Shown here: positions 7,712 to 15,748 of the stretch, piece by piece
Layout: each line of letters starts with the position of its first letter
Position numbering within the stretch: position 1 is the first letter of the stretch
Origin: Neisseria dentiae
Lineage (GTDB): Bacteria > Pseudomonadota > Gammaproteobacteria > Burkholderiales > Neisseriaceae
Direction of reading: 5' to 3'
Assembly: GCF_014055005.1 (NCBI RefSeq)
Contig: NZ_CP059570.1
Coordinates: 1,426,001-1,490,000, forward strand
Length of the DNA: 64,000 bases
Program-made: the position numbers and the translations under genes
Notes under the pieces: generated by a model
What the model was told of the DNA's origin: nothing
The model's database searches: none
The model's input: the letters and a program-made list of their open reading frames with translations, nothing else

Positions 7712-8914
7712 TTAACCGCCCTGAATTAACGCCCGCGCTTTATCATAGCGGGCGCGCAAATAATCTGAATACCATTGCATCATCTCTACCCGTTCGGCCA
7801 TGTAGTCCGTGCGGTTATAGGCTGCTCTGATTTTGTTGTCGTCGATATGGGCAAGCTGCCGCTCGATTGCATCGGGGTTAAAGCCCTGTTCGTTTAATAC
7901 GCTGCTTGCAAGGCTGCGGAAGCCGTGCGGTGTGGCTATGCCTTTGTATCCCATGCTGTTAATGATTTTGCCTGCCGTGTTTTCGCTGATATGGCCGTCT
8001 ATGGCGGTGCGGCTGGGGAACAGAAACGGGCTGTGCCCCGTTATGGCGTGTAGTTCTTGCAATAACTCAAGCGGCCAGTCTGCCAGCGGGATAATATGCG
8101 CACGGGGGCGTTTCATACGCTCGGCGGGTATTGTCCATGTTTTCTTGTCAAAGTCGATTTCTTGCCATCTGCCGCCGCGTATTTCGGCATTACGGGCAAA
8201 GCAAAGCATAATCAGCATCACACATAGGCGGTTTTGCTGATGTGTATCGGCCAGTATCAGCCGTCTGAAAAACTCGGTTAGCTCTTCGCGCGGCAAGGCG
8301 GGCATATGAACGGCCTGCCGTTTAGGCAGATAACCGACAAGCGGGGCGGCGGGATTGCCGTCGGTAAGCTCCAGCAAGGCGGCATGATTGAAAACGCTGC
8401 CTATCCATTGCCTGATTTTTTCTGCCGTTTCCAATGCGCCCCGCTCGGCGATATGCTCGATTACGTTTTTTATATCGCTTACCCGTAATTCTTTAATCGG
8501 GCGGTTGCCGATATGCGGGAAAACGTCTGCTTCAAAATACTGCATAATCCGCGCCGCGTGTTTCTCTTTCCAACGCGGCAGGTTCTTGGTGTGCCATTGC
8601 TTCGTTACCGCTGCAAAGGTGTTCAGCAAGGCGGCCTGCCGTTCCTGCTTGGCCTGTTGCTTGGCTGCGCTGGGGTCTTGCCCTATGGCAATCAGGCGGC
8701 GGGCATTTTCAGCGGCTCCCCGTGCTTCCGCCAAGCCGATAATGGGGTAAACGCCGATTGCAAACGTTTTTCTTTTTCGGTCTATTGAATAATCAAGCCG
8801 CCAATACTTCCCACCGTTTGGTTTTACCAACAGATACAAGCCGCGCCCGTCTGTCAGCTTATAGGGCTTGTCGGCGGGTTTGGTGTTCTTTATTTGGCGG
8901 TCGTTCAACGGCAT
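7712..8914 (-). CDS. int: P4-type tyrosine integrase
   Basis: A 400-residue recombinase from ATG at 8914 (MPLNDRQIKNTKPADKPYKL, the DUF4102 arm-binding start). An upstream TTG at 8983 would add 23 residues unlike the family. The catalytic set is visible: Arg241 in ARNAEI, His330-x-x-Arg333 in HGFRS, His356 and Tyr366 in AAYNR. It integrates and excises the element at the adjacent tRNA-Leu gene, whose 3' end lies 222 bp upstream. P4-type integrases target tRNA 3' ends, which agrees with this location. An uptake sequence in the 3' flank (7700) may serve as part of its terminator. Confidence 0.93.
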   Translation of the reverse strand: MPLNDRQIKNTKPADKPYKLTDGRGLYLLVKPNGGKYWRLDYSIDRKRKTFAIGVYPIIGLAEARGAAENARRLIAIGQDPSAAKQQAKQERQAALLNTFAAVTKQWHTKNLPRWKEKHAARIMQYFEADVFPHIGNRPIKELRVSDIKNVIEHIAERGALETAEKIRQWIGSVFNHAALLELTDGNPAAPLVGYLPKRQAVHMPALPREELTEFFRRLILADTHQQNRLCVMLIMLCFARNAEIRGGRWQEIDFDKKTWTIPAERMKRPRAHIIPLADWPLELLQELHAITGHSPFLFPSRTAIDGHISENTAGKIINSMGYKGIATPHGFRSLASSVLNEQGFNPDAIERQLAHIDDNKIRAAYNRTDYMAERVEMMQWYSDYLRARYDKARALIQGG

Positions 8915-8991
8915 TTTTACGGTACTTTTTTTGTGGTATTTTCGGATACCGCTAAAAATACCGTAAATTTTTTGTTGATTCAATAAGACGG

Positions 8992-9099
8992 GGGTAGATT
9001 GGTGTAGATAATAAAGGCCGTCTGAAACAGCTCTTTATCAGAACAAAAGCCTTACTGGGCTTGGTTTTTTTGTGTATTTGGGTAGATGGGTATAGACGT
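8992..9099. repeat. Direct repeats between int and tRNA, possible integrase arm sites
   Basis: GGGTAGATTGGTGTAGA (8992-9008) recurs as GGGTAGATGGGTATAGA (9080-9096), 15 of 17 identical, in the same orientation and 88 bp apart. Integrases of this class bind short direct repeats flanking the core site, so these are candidate arm-type sites. Confidence 0.5.
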
Positions 9100-9100
9100 A

Positions 9101-9124
9101 AAAAAACAGCCCCGAAAGGCTGTT
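9101..9124 (-). terminator. Terminator downstream of tRNA-Leu
   Basis: On the minus strand AACAGCC, a six-base loop and GGCTGTT are followed by a run of T (complement of 9099-9106). It lies 13 bp after the tRNA CCA end. Confidence 0.7.
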
Positions 9125-9136
9125 GTTTTTTGAGTT

Positions 9137-9221
9137 TGGTGCGGAAGGAGAGACTCGAACTCTCACACCTTGCGGCGCTGGAACCTAAATCCAGTGCGTC
9201 TACCAATTTCGCCACTTCCGC
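9137..9221 (-). tRNA. tRNA-Leu(UAG)
   Basis: The minus strand from 9221 reads GCGGAAG..., with a D-arm (TGGCGAAATTGGTAGACGC), an anticodon stem CTGGA/TCCAG around the loop TTTAGGT (anticodon TAG), a long variable arm as in leucine tRNAs, the T-arm GAGAG-TTCGAGT-CTCTC, and acceptor CTTCCGC with encoded ACCA. It reads CUA codons. Its 3' end faces the integrase of the integrative element and is the probable attachment site. Confidence 0.95.
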
Positions 9222-9240
9222 ATAGAATATGGAAGGCAGG

Positions 9241-9268
9241 ATTATACCGAAAGTTAACAGAGATGCAA
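9241..9268 (-). promoter_or_regulatory. Promoter of tRNA-Leu
   Basis: On the minus strand TTGCAT (9263-9268) and TATAAT (9241-9246) are separated by 16 bp and lie about 20 bp upstream of the tRNA 5' end. Confidence 0.6.
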
Positions 9269-9290
9269 ATCCGCCGTGCTTGAAAAAAGG

Positions 9291-9296
9291 TATAAT
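9291..9296 (+). promoter_or_regulatory. -10 box for the GAF-like/ribA operon
   Basis: A perfect TATAAT about 90 bp upstream of the start at 9388; the -35 region is weak. An inverted uptake-sequence pair (about 9325-9351) lies in the leader. Confidence 0.4.
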
Positions 9297-9387
9297 GCAC
9301 TCACCTACCCGAAACACCCGATCAGGCCGTCTGAAACGTTCAGACGGCCTCAATACCGAATTAACGCAAGAAAAAGGAAGCATCGAT

Positions 9388-10056
9388 ATGCCTGTTTCGC
9401 TGATCCGCGATTATTTGCAAACGCAAGGCTTGCGGCTGCCCGAAGACGATATCCGCGTGGGCGTGCTGGCGGCGCAAACGGTGATGCACAACGGCCGCGC
9501 CGAAATCGACCGCGCGGTTTTGTGGTATGCCGCAAACGATGCCGTGCTGTCGGAGCATATCGCCCCCACGCCCGAAAACGAAGCCTTGCTGAAGCAGATT
9601 TTCATGGCATTGGATTCGGCCTACAGCCGCACCGCCGCCGCACAAAGCGCGGTGGTGTATGCGCTGCTGCCGTCCGAACAAGGCCCGTTTTTGCTGCGTT
9701 TGGCGCAGCAGGGGCTGGTGCTGGCACAACGGCTGCCGGTTAGCGAAGAAAACGCCCGCTTCCATCTGCCCGTGCGTTCGGCGCACACCGGCTGGCTGAA
9801 TCTGGCGGAAGATGTGGCGCACTGGCTCTCTTCGGAAGCACTCGAAGGCAACCACAACAGCCGCAGCCAAAGCCAGATGTCGCTGCCGGTCAGCACCGAA
9901 AACGGCAGCGTGCTCGGTATCGTGCATGTGGAATACGAAAGCAAGGCGGCGCTCACCGAAGCCGTTCAAGCCGATTGGGTGGCGCTGGCACTGGCGCTGG
10001 CCGAGCCGATGGCCGCTTTGCTGAAACCCGAACACCAAGAGGAACAAAATGACTGA
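9388..10056 (+). CDS. GAF-like domain protein upstream of ribA
   Basis: A 222-residue protein from the ATG at 9388 (ribosome site AAAGGAAG); the open frame extends upstream to 9229 but without signals. It begins MPVSLIRDYLQTQGLRLPED. The last 130 residues look like a GAF sensor domain (HLPVRSAHTGWLNLAEDVAH, LPVSTENGSVLGIVHVEYES). It overlaps ribA by 8 bp, so the two are co-translated. Ligand and role are unknown; a link to riboflavin supply or redox state is suggested only by the coupling. The family call is from pattern and is moderate. Confidence 0.6.
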   Translation: MPVSLIRDYLQTQGLRLPEDDIRVGVLAAQTVMHNGRAEIDRAVLWYAANDAVLSEHIAPTPENEALLKQIFMALDSAYSRTAAAQSAVVYALLPSEQGPFLLRLAQQGLVLAQRLPVSEENARFHLPVRSAHTGWLNLAEDVAHWLSSEALEGNHNSRSQSQMSLPVSTENGSVLGIVHVEYESKAALTEAVQADWVALALALAEPMAALLKPEHQEEQND

Positions 10057-10636
10057 ACCGTTGAAATTTATCGCCGCCTGCCGCCTGCCCACCGAATGGG
10101 GGGTGTTTACCCTGCACGGGTTTGAAGAAGCAAGCGGGCAGGAGCATGTGGCGTTAACCATGGGCGATATCACCGACGGAGCGCCGGTGTTGGCGCGCAT
10201 ACATTCCGAATGCCTGACCGGCGATGCGCTGTTTTCGCAAAAGTGCGATTGCGGCCCGCAGCTTCAGGCAGCCATGCAGGTGGTTCAGCAAGCAGGCCGC
10301 GGCGTGATTGTTTATCTGCGCCAAGAAGGGCGTGGCATCGGCCTGATTAATAAAATCCGCGCTTATCAGCTGCAAGATCAGGGTTTGGACACGGTGGAGG
10401 CCAATGTGGCGCTGGGGCTGCCGGTAGATGCCCGCGATTTTACGCTGGCCAAACATATTTTCGAGCATTTGGGCGTAAAAGAAGTCAACCTCTTAACCAA
10501 CAACCCTGAAAAAGTGCAGGTGCTGGCCGACGCGGGCATCAGGGTCGCCGAACGCGTGCCGCTGCAAGTGGGTGGGAATATAGAAAACGAACGCTATCTC
10601 AACACCAAAGCCGAAAAACTCGGCCATTGGTTTTAA
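10049..10636 (+). CDS. ribA: GTP cyclohydrolase II
   Basis: A 195-residue cytosolic enzyme opening GTP to 2,5-diamino-6-ribosylamino-pyrimidinone 5'-phosphate, formate and pyrophosphate, the first step of riboflavin synthesis. The zinc ligands are Cys55, Cys66 and Cys68 in SECLTGDALFSQKCDCG. The catalytic core YLRQEGRGIGL and the C-terminal TNNPEK motif are intact. Length is that of stand-alone RibA, without a fused RibB. It overlaps the upstream GAF-like gene by 8 bp. An uptake sequence follows at about 10667. Confidence 0.96.
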   Translation: MTEPLKFIAACRLPTEWGVFTLHGFEEASGQEHVALTMGDITDGAPVLARIHSECLTGDALFSQKCDCGPQLQAAMQVVQQAGRGVIVYLRQEGRGIGLINKIRAYQLQDQGLDTVEANVALGLPVDARDFTLAKHIFEHLGVKEVNLLTNNPEKVQVLADAGIRVAERVPLQVGGNIENERYLNTKAEKLGHWF

Positions 10637-11105
10637 AAGACTGAAGCCTTTGCAAAATTCGTTCGGGCCGTCTGAAAATACCCAACTGCCGCCATATTGG
10701 CGGGCCGGCAACCGTTATAGTTAATCAACTTTAATAAAACCACACACGTTATACTCGGGCTTAACCCGGGTATGGCGACACTGCCACCAGGCTAAGCGGT
10801 TCAACCACAGAAATACCCATATTGCCACAGGCCGTCTTAACGTTTCAGACGGCCTGTGGCATAAAACCGATACCGCCAACCACCTTTGCCAACCTTATCA
10901 TTCAATTTCAATTGATTTTTTCAAACACCTGCCGCCGAATGGCTGCCGCCTTCTTTACACCGCAAAACCTTTACTATATATTGCCGAATGAACCGGCTAC
11001 GCCGTACTACACGGCGGCCGTTTTCCCGAACACCATATTGAACGTTTAACGGAACCGCCCGAATAATTGGGGAAAGCGGTTTCCCATTCCCAAGAGGAGA
11101 CACTC
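10637..11105 (+). other. Intergenic region with repeat fragments upstream of the CoA-transferase gene
   Basis: Holds a CCTTTGCAAAATTCG motif (about 10645), an uptake sequence (about 10667), half of the palindromic repeat family (10749-10776, ACTCGGGCTTAACCCGGGT) and an imperfect inverted uptake-sequence pair (about 10830-10856). No gene seen. The ribosome site AAGAGGAG (about 11090) belongs to the next gene. Confidence 0.55.
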
Positions 11106-12629
11106 ATGACTGCCAACGCAGCAGAACGCATACAACACGAAGGCCTGCGCGCCAAAATCATGTCGGCCGAACAAGCGGCCGAATTTGTGCAAAACGGCAT
11201 GACCGTTGCCATCAGCGGCTTTACCGGCGCGGGCTATCCCAAAGCCTTGCCCACCGCCATTGCCGAACGCGCCAAAGCCGCCCACGCACGTGGCGAAGCG
11301 TTTGCCATCGGCATGATCACCGGCGCTTCCACCGCCCCCGAATGCGACGGCGTATTGGCCGCCGCCAATTGTGTCAGCTTCCGCAACCCCTTCCAATCCG
11401 ACCCCGGCATCCGCAACAGCATCAACGCCGGCAACATCGCCTATCAAGATATGCACCTGTCGCACGTTGAGCAGCAGATGCGCCAAGGCTTCTACGGCGA
11501 TTTCGACATGGCCATCATCGAAGCCTCCGGCATCACCGCCGACGGCAAAATCATTCCCGCCATGGGCATCGGCCACTGTAACGAAGCGCTGAAAGCGGCG
11601 AAAAAAGTGATTATCGAAGTAAACGCCGCCCAAAACGCCAAACTGGAAGGCATGCACGACGTTGCATACGACATCGGCGTGCCGCCGCACCGCCAGCCCA
11701 TTCCGATCACCGGCCCGTTCGACCGCATCGGCTCGCCCTATCTCGAATGCGATTTAAACAAAATCGTGGCCGTGGTGCTCACCAGCAGCGGCGACCGCAA
11801 CAGCAAATTCGCCGACCCCGACGACAACTCCAAACGTATCGCCGCGCAAATCATCGACTTCTTCTCCCACGAAGTGAAAGCCGGCCGCCTGCCGAAAAAC
11901 CTGCTGCCGCTGCAATCGGGCGTGGGCAACGTGGCCAACGCCGTATTGGCCGGCCTGTTGGACGCACCGTTCGATGATTTAACCGGCTACACCGAAGTGC
12001 TGCAAGACGGTATGCTTGATTTGATTATCGCCGGCAAAATGAAATCGGCCTCCGCCACCGCCCTCTCGTTCAGCCCCGATGCACTGCAACGCTTCAACGA
12101 CAACATCGAGTTTCTACGCGACAAAATCATCTTGCGCCCGATGGAATACACCAACAACCCCGAGGTTATCCGCCGCTTGGGCATCATCGGCATGAACGCC
12201 ATGATCGAAGCCGATATCTACGGCAACGTGAACTCCACCCATGTGATGGGCACCAAAATGATGAACGGCATCGGCGGCTCCGGCGACTTCACCCGCAACG
12301 CCTTCTTCTCGTTCTTCGTGTCGCCCTCGGTGGCCAAAGACGGCGCGATTTCCTGCATCGTGCCGATGGTTTCGCACCACGACCACACCGAACACGACGT
12401 GATGTTTATCGTAACCGAGCAGGGTATGGCCGATTTGCGCGGCAAATCACCGCGCCAGCGTGCGAAGCTGATTATCAACAACTGCGCCCACCCCGAATAC
12501 CGCGACCAGTTGAACGATTATTTCAACCGCGCCGAAAAAGCAGGCGGCCTGCACACGCCGCACCTGCTGCTGGAAGCCCTTTCCTGGCACCAACGTTTCG
12601 TCGAAACCGGCGATATGCGCATCAAATAA
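11106..12629 (+). CDS. Succinyl-CoA:acetate CoA-transferase (acetyl-CoA hydrolase family)
   Basis: A 507-residue protein from the ATG at 11106, placed just after AAGAGGAG; an upstream ATG at 11067 has no ribosome site. The class I CoA-transferase signature is clear: GFTGAGYPKALP, LQSGVGNVANAV, then the catalytic glutamate in YTEVLQDG near residue 296, and GIGGSGDFTRNA with VTEQGMADLRG. It moves CoA between succinyl-CoA and acetate, replacing succinyl-CoA synthetase in some TCA cycles or salvaging acetate. A strong terminator follows, so it is a single-gene unit. Confidence 0.88.
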   Translation: MTANAAERIQHEGLRAKIMSAEQAAEFVQNGMTVAISGFTGAGYPKALPTAIAERAKAAHARGEAFAIGMITGASTAPECDGVLAAANCVSFRNPFQSDPGIRNSINAGNIAYQDMHLSHVEQQMRQGFYGDFDMAIIEASGITADGKIIPAMGIGHCNEALKAAKKVIIEVNAAQNAKLEGMHDVAYDIGVPPHRQPIPITGPFDRIGSPYLECDLNKIVAVVLTSSGDRNSKFADPDDNSKRIAAQIIDFFSHEVKAGRLPKNLLPLQSGVGNVANAVLAGLLDAPFDDLTGYTEVLQDGMLDLIIAGKMKSASATALSFSPDALQRFNDNIEFLRDKIILRPMEYTNNPEVIRRLGIIGMNAMIEADIYGNVNSTHVMGTKMMNGIGGSGDFTRNAFFSFFVSPSVAKDGAISCIVPMVSHHDHTEHDVMFIVTEQGMADLRGKSPRQRAKLIINNCAHPEYRDQLNDYFNRAEKAGGLHTPHLLLEALSWHQRFVETGDMRIK

Positions 12630-12648
12630 CCGTATTAGTGTCCGCCAA

Positions 12649-12676
12649 CCCCTTGCAGCTTTTGCAAGGGGTTTTT
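12649..12676 (+). terminator. Rho-independent terminator of the CoA-transferase gene
   Basis: CCCCTTGCA (12649-12657) pairs with TGCAAGGGG (12663-12671) and is followed by TTTTT. Confidence 0.9.
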
Positions 12677-12820
12677 ATTCGGCTTGCCTTTGCCTGACTT
12701 AACCGGAGCTTGATAGTCAATCAGTTTGAGAAAAGCACTTCCAAGACGGCCTTAAAATGTTTGTACAAAGATTCAGGCCGAGACCTTTGCAAAATTTGTT
12801 TAGGCACCTTAAAACGCTTG

Positions 12821-12899
12821 CGTCATGCTCGGGCTTGACCCGAGCATCTTTTTGTTTCAAAAGAAATAACAGATACTCGGGTCAAGCCCGAGTATGACG
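12821..12899. repeat. 79-bp double-palindrome repeat
   Basis: Two hairpins of the type ACTCGGG-CTTGA-CCCGAGT stand in inverted orientation, bounded by CGTCAT and ATGACG. Members of the same family lie at 17529, 18347, 23609, 27945 and 31646, with half copies at 10749, 19288 and 37870. The design is that of bacterial interspersed mosaic (REP-type) elements. Confidence 0.85.
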
Positions 12900-12946
12900 A
12901 AATATAATACATTCAGGATTAAAACGGCTTTTTTGCAAAGGCCTCA

Positions 12947-12974
12947 GGCCGTCTGAAAAACATTCAGACGGCCT
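12947..12974 (-). terminator. Inverted uptake-sequence pair after the alcohol dehydrogenase
   Basis: AGGCCGTCTGAA (12947-12958) and its complement (12963-12974) form a stable stem 22 bp after the minus-strand stop. Confidence 0.7.
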
Positions 12975-12996
12975 TTCGATCAAACCAAACCCAAAC

Positions 12997-14046
12997 TTAC
13001 AACGTGGCCATATCGATTACAAAACGGTATTTCACATCGCTTTTCAGCATACGCTCGTAGGCCTCGTTAATATCTTTCATATCAATCACTTCGATATCGG
13101 AAACGATGTTGTGTTCGCCGCAGAAGTCGAGCAGCTCTTGTGTTTCTTTCAGGCCGCCAATCAGCGAGCCGGCCACGTTGCGGCGTTTGAAAATCATCGG
13201 AATGGTGGAAAGCGCGGGGTTGATGTCACCCACCAGGCCGACAAACACCAAGGTGCCGTCGAGTTTCAGCGTCGGCATATAGGGGTTGACGTCGTGCTCG
13301 TAGGGCACGGTGTCGATAATCAAATCAAACTGGTTGGCGGCGGCCTGCATTTGTGCGTTGTCGGTGGACAAAATCACCTTGTCGGCGCCCAAACGGTAGG
13401 CATCGTCGGCCTTGCCGGGGCTGCGGGAAAACAGGCTCACTTCCGCACCCAAAGCGTGCGCGAGTTTGATGGCCATATGCCCCAAACCGCCGAGGCCGAC
13501 CACCGCCACTTTGCTGCCTTTGCCCACCTTCCAACGGCGTAGCGGCGACCAAGTGGTGATGCCGGCGCATAAAATCGGCGGCACGGCTTTGGTGTCGAGG
13601 TTTTCGGGCACTTTAAGCACGAAAGCGTCGCTCACGGTGATGCTTTTCGAGTAACCGCCGTAGGTGCGCAGGCCGTCGTGTTTGTCGGTGGAATCATAAG
13701 TGGCGACAAAGCCGTTGTCGCAATATTGCTCCAAATGGTTGCGGCACGGCTCGCATTCGCGGCAGCTGTCGACCAAACAGCCCACGCCCACCAAGTCGCC
13801 TACTTTGAATTTATCCACTCCGCTGCCCACGGCGGTTACGCGGCCGACGATTTCGTGGCCGGGAACCACGGGATAAGTGGTAAAGCCCCAGTCGTTGCGG
13901 GCAGTGTGCAAATCGCTGTGGCACACACCGGTGTAAAGAATATCGATAACCACATCATCCGGGCGCGGGTCGCGGCGCTCGAAGCTGAAAGGCACCAGCG
14001 GGGTGTCGTGCGAATGGGCGGCATAGCCTTTTACGGTTTGCGTCAT
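12997..14046 (-). CDS. Zinc-dependent alcohol dehydrogenase (cinnamyl-alcohol/YahK-type aldehyde reductase)
   Basis: A 349-residue medium-chain dehydrogenase. Catalytic zinc ligands sit in GVCHSDLHTARNDWG and PGHEIVGRV, and the structural zinc cysteines in CRECEPCRNHLEQYC. The cofactor fold is marked by VVGLGGLGHMAIKLA, followed by a SRSPGK loop typical of NADPH-using members. The short substrate loop and overall pattern match bacterial aldehyde reductases of the CAD family, which reduce broad-range aldehydes. Transcription reads away from the Correia element that occupies its promoter region (14086-14237), which may influence expression. Confidence 0.9.
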   Translation of the reverse strand: MTQTVKGYAAHSHDTPLVPFSFERRDPRPDDVVIDILYTGVCHSDLHTARNDWGFTTYPVVPGHEIVGRVTAVGSGVDKFKVGDLVGVGCLVDSCRECEPCRNHLEQYCDNGFVATYDSTDKHDGLRTYGGYSKSITVSDAFVLKVPENLDTKAVPPILCAGITTWSPLRRWKVGKGSKVAVVGLGGLGHMAIKLAHALGAEVSLFSRSPGKADDAYRLGADKVILSTDNAQMQAAANQFDLIIDTVPYEHDVNPYMPTLKLDGTLVFVGLVGDINPALSTIPMIFKRRNVAGSLIGGLKETQELLDFCGEHNIVSDIEVIDMKDINEAYERMLKSDVKYRFVIDMATL

Positions 14047-14085
14047 GATTCATCTCCTGTTGAGGTTGGGAAGCTGTTTTATCTT

Positions 14086-14237
14086 TAGTGGCTTAAATTT
14101 AAAAGAGGACAAGGCGACGAAGCCGCAGACGGTACAGATAGTACGGAACCGATTCTGTTGCCGCTTCAGCGGCTTACAAAATCGTTCTCTTTGAGCCAAG
14201 GCGAAACAACGCTGTACGTGTTAAATTTAAGCCGCTA
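14086..14237. repeat. Correia-type repeat element (about 152 bp)
   Basis: Ends TAGTGGCTTAAATTTAAA and TTAAATTTAAGCCGCTA are inverted copies. The interior AGGACAAGGCGACGAAGCCG with CAGACGGTAC is the hallmark of Correia elements. It lies between two divergent genes (adh and the yqjD-like gene). Such elements can bring promoters, RNase III sites and IHF sites. Confidence 0.85.
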
Positions 14238-14441
14238 TAAAAAAGTTTTCAGACGGCCTGTCGGCTACCACTATACGCCTTTTAAGCAGCAGGATAAACC
14301 GTGTGCAGCCGGCCGGGCGGCAGGCGCATATTTTTAAAGCGGCCGTTAATTCCGCTATATACTGTTGAATATGCGTGTTTCAGCCTTATATGAGATTACG
14401 CTGTAACCCTTTTTTAACCGAAAACCTGCAAGGAGGCTTTT

Positions 14442-14753
14442 ATGAAACAAGATTTCGAACAGCAAAAAGAAGCTTTGATGAAAGAAATCCGTTCTGTTCT
14501 CAACGATGTGGAAGAGTTGTACAACAACGGCGTGGAAAGCGGCAGCGAAGAAGCCAAAGCCCTGAAAGCCAAACTGCAAGACAAGCTGAGCGCGGCCAAA
14601 ACCAAACTGTATGATTTTGAAGAGCAGGCCGCCCGCAAAGTGAAGCATACCGCCAAACAGGCCGACGAACTGGTGCAGGAAAAGCCCTACTACGCCATGG
14701 GCTTCGCCGCCTTGGCCGGACTGGTGGTGGGCGTATTGCTCAACCGCCGCTAA
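14442..14753 (+). CDS. DUF883 (ElaB/YqjD) family ribosome-associated membrane protein
   Basis: A 103-residue protein: a charged helical N-terminus (MKQDFEQQKEALMKEIRSVL), a long coiled coil to about residue 75, then one C-terminal membrane segment (YYAMGFAALAGLVVGVLL) ending RR. This is the layout of YqjD/ElaB, inner-membrane proteins that tether inactive ribosomes in stationary phase in E. coli. The two following genes are YqjE- and YqjK-like, reproducing the enterobacterial cluster. A good ribosome site (AAGGAGG) precedes the ATG. An uptake-pair terminator follows, so the rest of the cluster may have its own promoter. Confidence 0.88.
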   Translation: MKQDFEQQKEALMKEIRSVLNDVEELYNNGVESGSEEAKALKAKLQDKLSAAKTKLYDFEEQAARKVKHTAKQADELVQEKPYYAMGFAALAGLVVGVLLNRR

Positions 14754-14764
14754 GGCAGTATCCG

Positions 14765-14797
14765 AGGCCGTCTGAAACATTTTCAGACGGCTTTTTT
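14765..14797 (+). terminator. Uptake-sequence terminator after the yqjD-like gene
   Basis: AGGCCGTCTGAA and TTCAGACGGC are inverted, with a 5-nt loop and a run of seven T. Confidence 0.85.
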
Positions 14798-14863
14798 ATG
14801 TTATGCTTTGTTGCACCGGCAGCTTAGAAAGCAGCAATGCCTAAATTAATCAAAAGGATATCC

Positions 14864-15277
14864 ATGAGCCTGAAACAACACATCAACCATTTCCAAGTGC
14901 TGCTGAATCAAGGCGTAGATTTATTCCTGCTGCGGCTGCGTATGCTGCAACTGGATATCGGCGACCAAGCCTCCGCAGTGGTGCGGATTTTCGCCGCCGT
15001 GGTGCTGATGGGCGCATTGTTTGTGTTCGGCATGATCAGCCTGCTGTTGGGTTTGAACCATGTTTTAAGCAGCGAAGCCAAAATCTGGGTGTTTTTCGGC
15101 CTGGCCGTTTGCAGCCTGCTGGCGATTGCCGCCTTGGCCTCATGGTCGGTTTCCTCTTGGAAAAACAAAAACGCCCAAGTGGCCGCCACCCTGCGCGCAA
15201 TGCAGCAGGATATCGCCTGTCTGCGCGGCATGGCGGCACAGGATAAGGAGGAAAAAACCAATGAACGCCAAGCATGA
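14864..15277 (+). CDS. YqjE-like phage-holin-family membrane protein
   Basis: A 137-residue protein from ATG 14864 (MSLKQHINHFQVLLNQGVDL). Two membrane helices are seen: VRIFAAVVLMGALFVFGMIS and IWVFFGLAVCSLLAIAALAS, followed by a cytoplasmic charged tail. It matches the YqjE (DUF1469) family of membrane proteins labelled phage holin superfamily 3, which are cellular envelope proteins. It overlaps the next gene by 17 bp. Partner of the YqjD- and YqjK-like proteins; exact role not known. Confidence 0.82.
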   Translation: MSLKQHINHFQVLLNQGVDLFLLRLRMLQLDIGDQASAVVRIFAAVVLMGALFVFGMISLLLGLNHVLSSEAKIWVFFGLAVCSLLAIAALASWSVSSWKNKNAQVAATLRAMQQDIACLRGMAAQDKEEKTNERQA

Positions 15278-15536
15278 AGAACGCAAACTGTTAGAAATGC
15301 AGGCCGAACTGGCGCGTTTGAAAATCACCGCCGAGCGCTTGAAAATGCAACGGGCGCGCGAACAGCAAAGCATGATCGACAGCGGCCTCAACACCATTCT
15401 CGGCCTGGCCGACGGCCTGCCTTCGCAAAACCTGCTCTGGAAAAGCCTGCTGCTGCCTTTAAGCTGGAAGCACCGCATCTTCACCGCCGCGGGCCTGCTG
15501 CTGTGGCAGGTTTGGCGGCAGGACAACAAACGCTGA
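15261..15536 (+). CDS. YqjK-like small protein
   Basis: A 91-residue protein starting MNAKHEERKLLEMQAELARL after ribosome site AAGGAGG (15245-15251). The N-terminal half is a charged helix that continues as a coiled coil; the C-terminus is hydrophobic and tryptophan-rich (SWKHRIFTAAGLLLWQVW), likely membrane-associated. Third gene of the yqjD-yqjE-yqjK-type cluster, overlapping yqjE. Function unknown beyond association with the envelope. Confidence 0.75.
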   Translation: MNAKHEERKLLEMQAELARLKITAERLKMQRAREQQSMIDSGLNTILGLADGLPSQNLLWKSLLLPLSWKHRIFTAAGLLLWQVWRQDNKR

Positions 15537-15588
15537 CGGTTTAACGTTTGCTTCAAAACAGGACGTAGCCTTTGCAAAAATATCCTTA

Positions 15589-15629
15589 AGGCCGTCTGAA
15601 AACCAGGCAAGAAGGCTTTCAGACGGCCT
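15589..15629 (+). terminator. Uptake-sequence terminator after the yqjK-like gene
   Basis: AGGCCGTCTGAA at 15589-15600 and its complement at 15618-15629 can pair across a 17-nt loop. Confidence 0.65.
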
Positions 15630-15748
15630 GAACCAATCTTGCAAAGATGATTAACGTTTAATCATGCAAACACTTTGCCAGCCGCATTTGACCCCGCCCG
15701 AAAAACCCCGCAAACTTACGCTTTTACAACCCCTTAAAGTTCACCGCC

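Larger units (their letters stand above)
1..9136. mobile_element. Integrative element at tRNA-Leu (P4/PICI-like), left end outside window
   Basis: All genes from the integrase (7712-8914) down to 613 read on the minus strand away from the 3' end of tRNA-Leu, the usual layout for an element integrated in a tRNA gene. The core is integrase, AlpA regulator, small coupled ORFs, Toprim primase, DUF927 helicase, an iteron cluster and an SSB-like gene. No capsid, terminase or portal gene is visible, so a satellite or plasmid-like integrative element fits better than a full prophage. I looked for a copy of the tRNA 3' end (the distal att) in 1-700 and found none, so the other boundary is probably to the left of the window. 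About a dozen uptake sequences lie within it. Confidence 0.7.

Noticed and set aside
8915..8983. Upstream TTG start for the integrase
   Set aside because: The added residues are unlike the family; the ATG at 8914 gives the conserved N-terminus.
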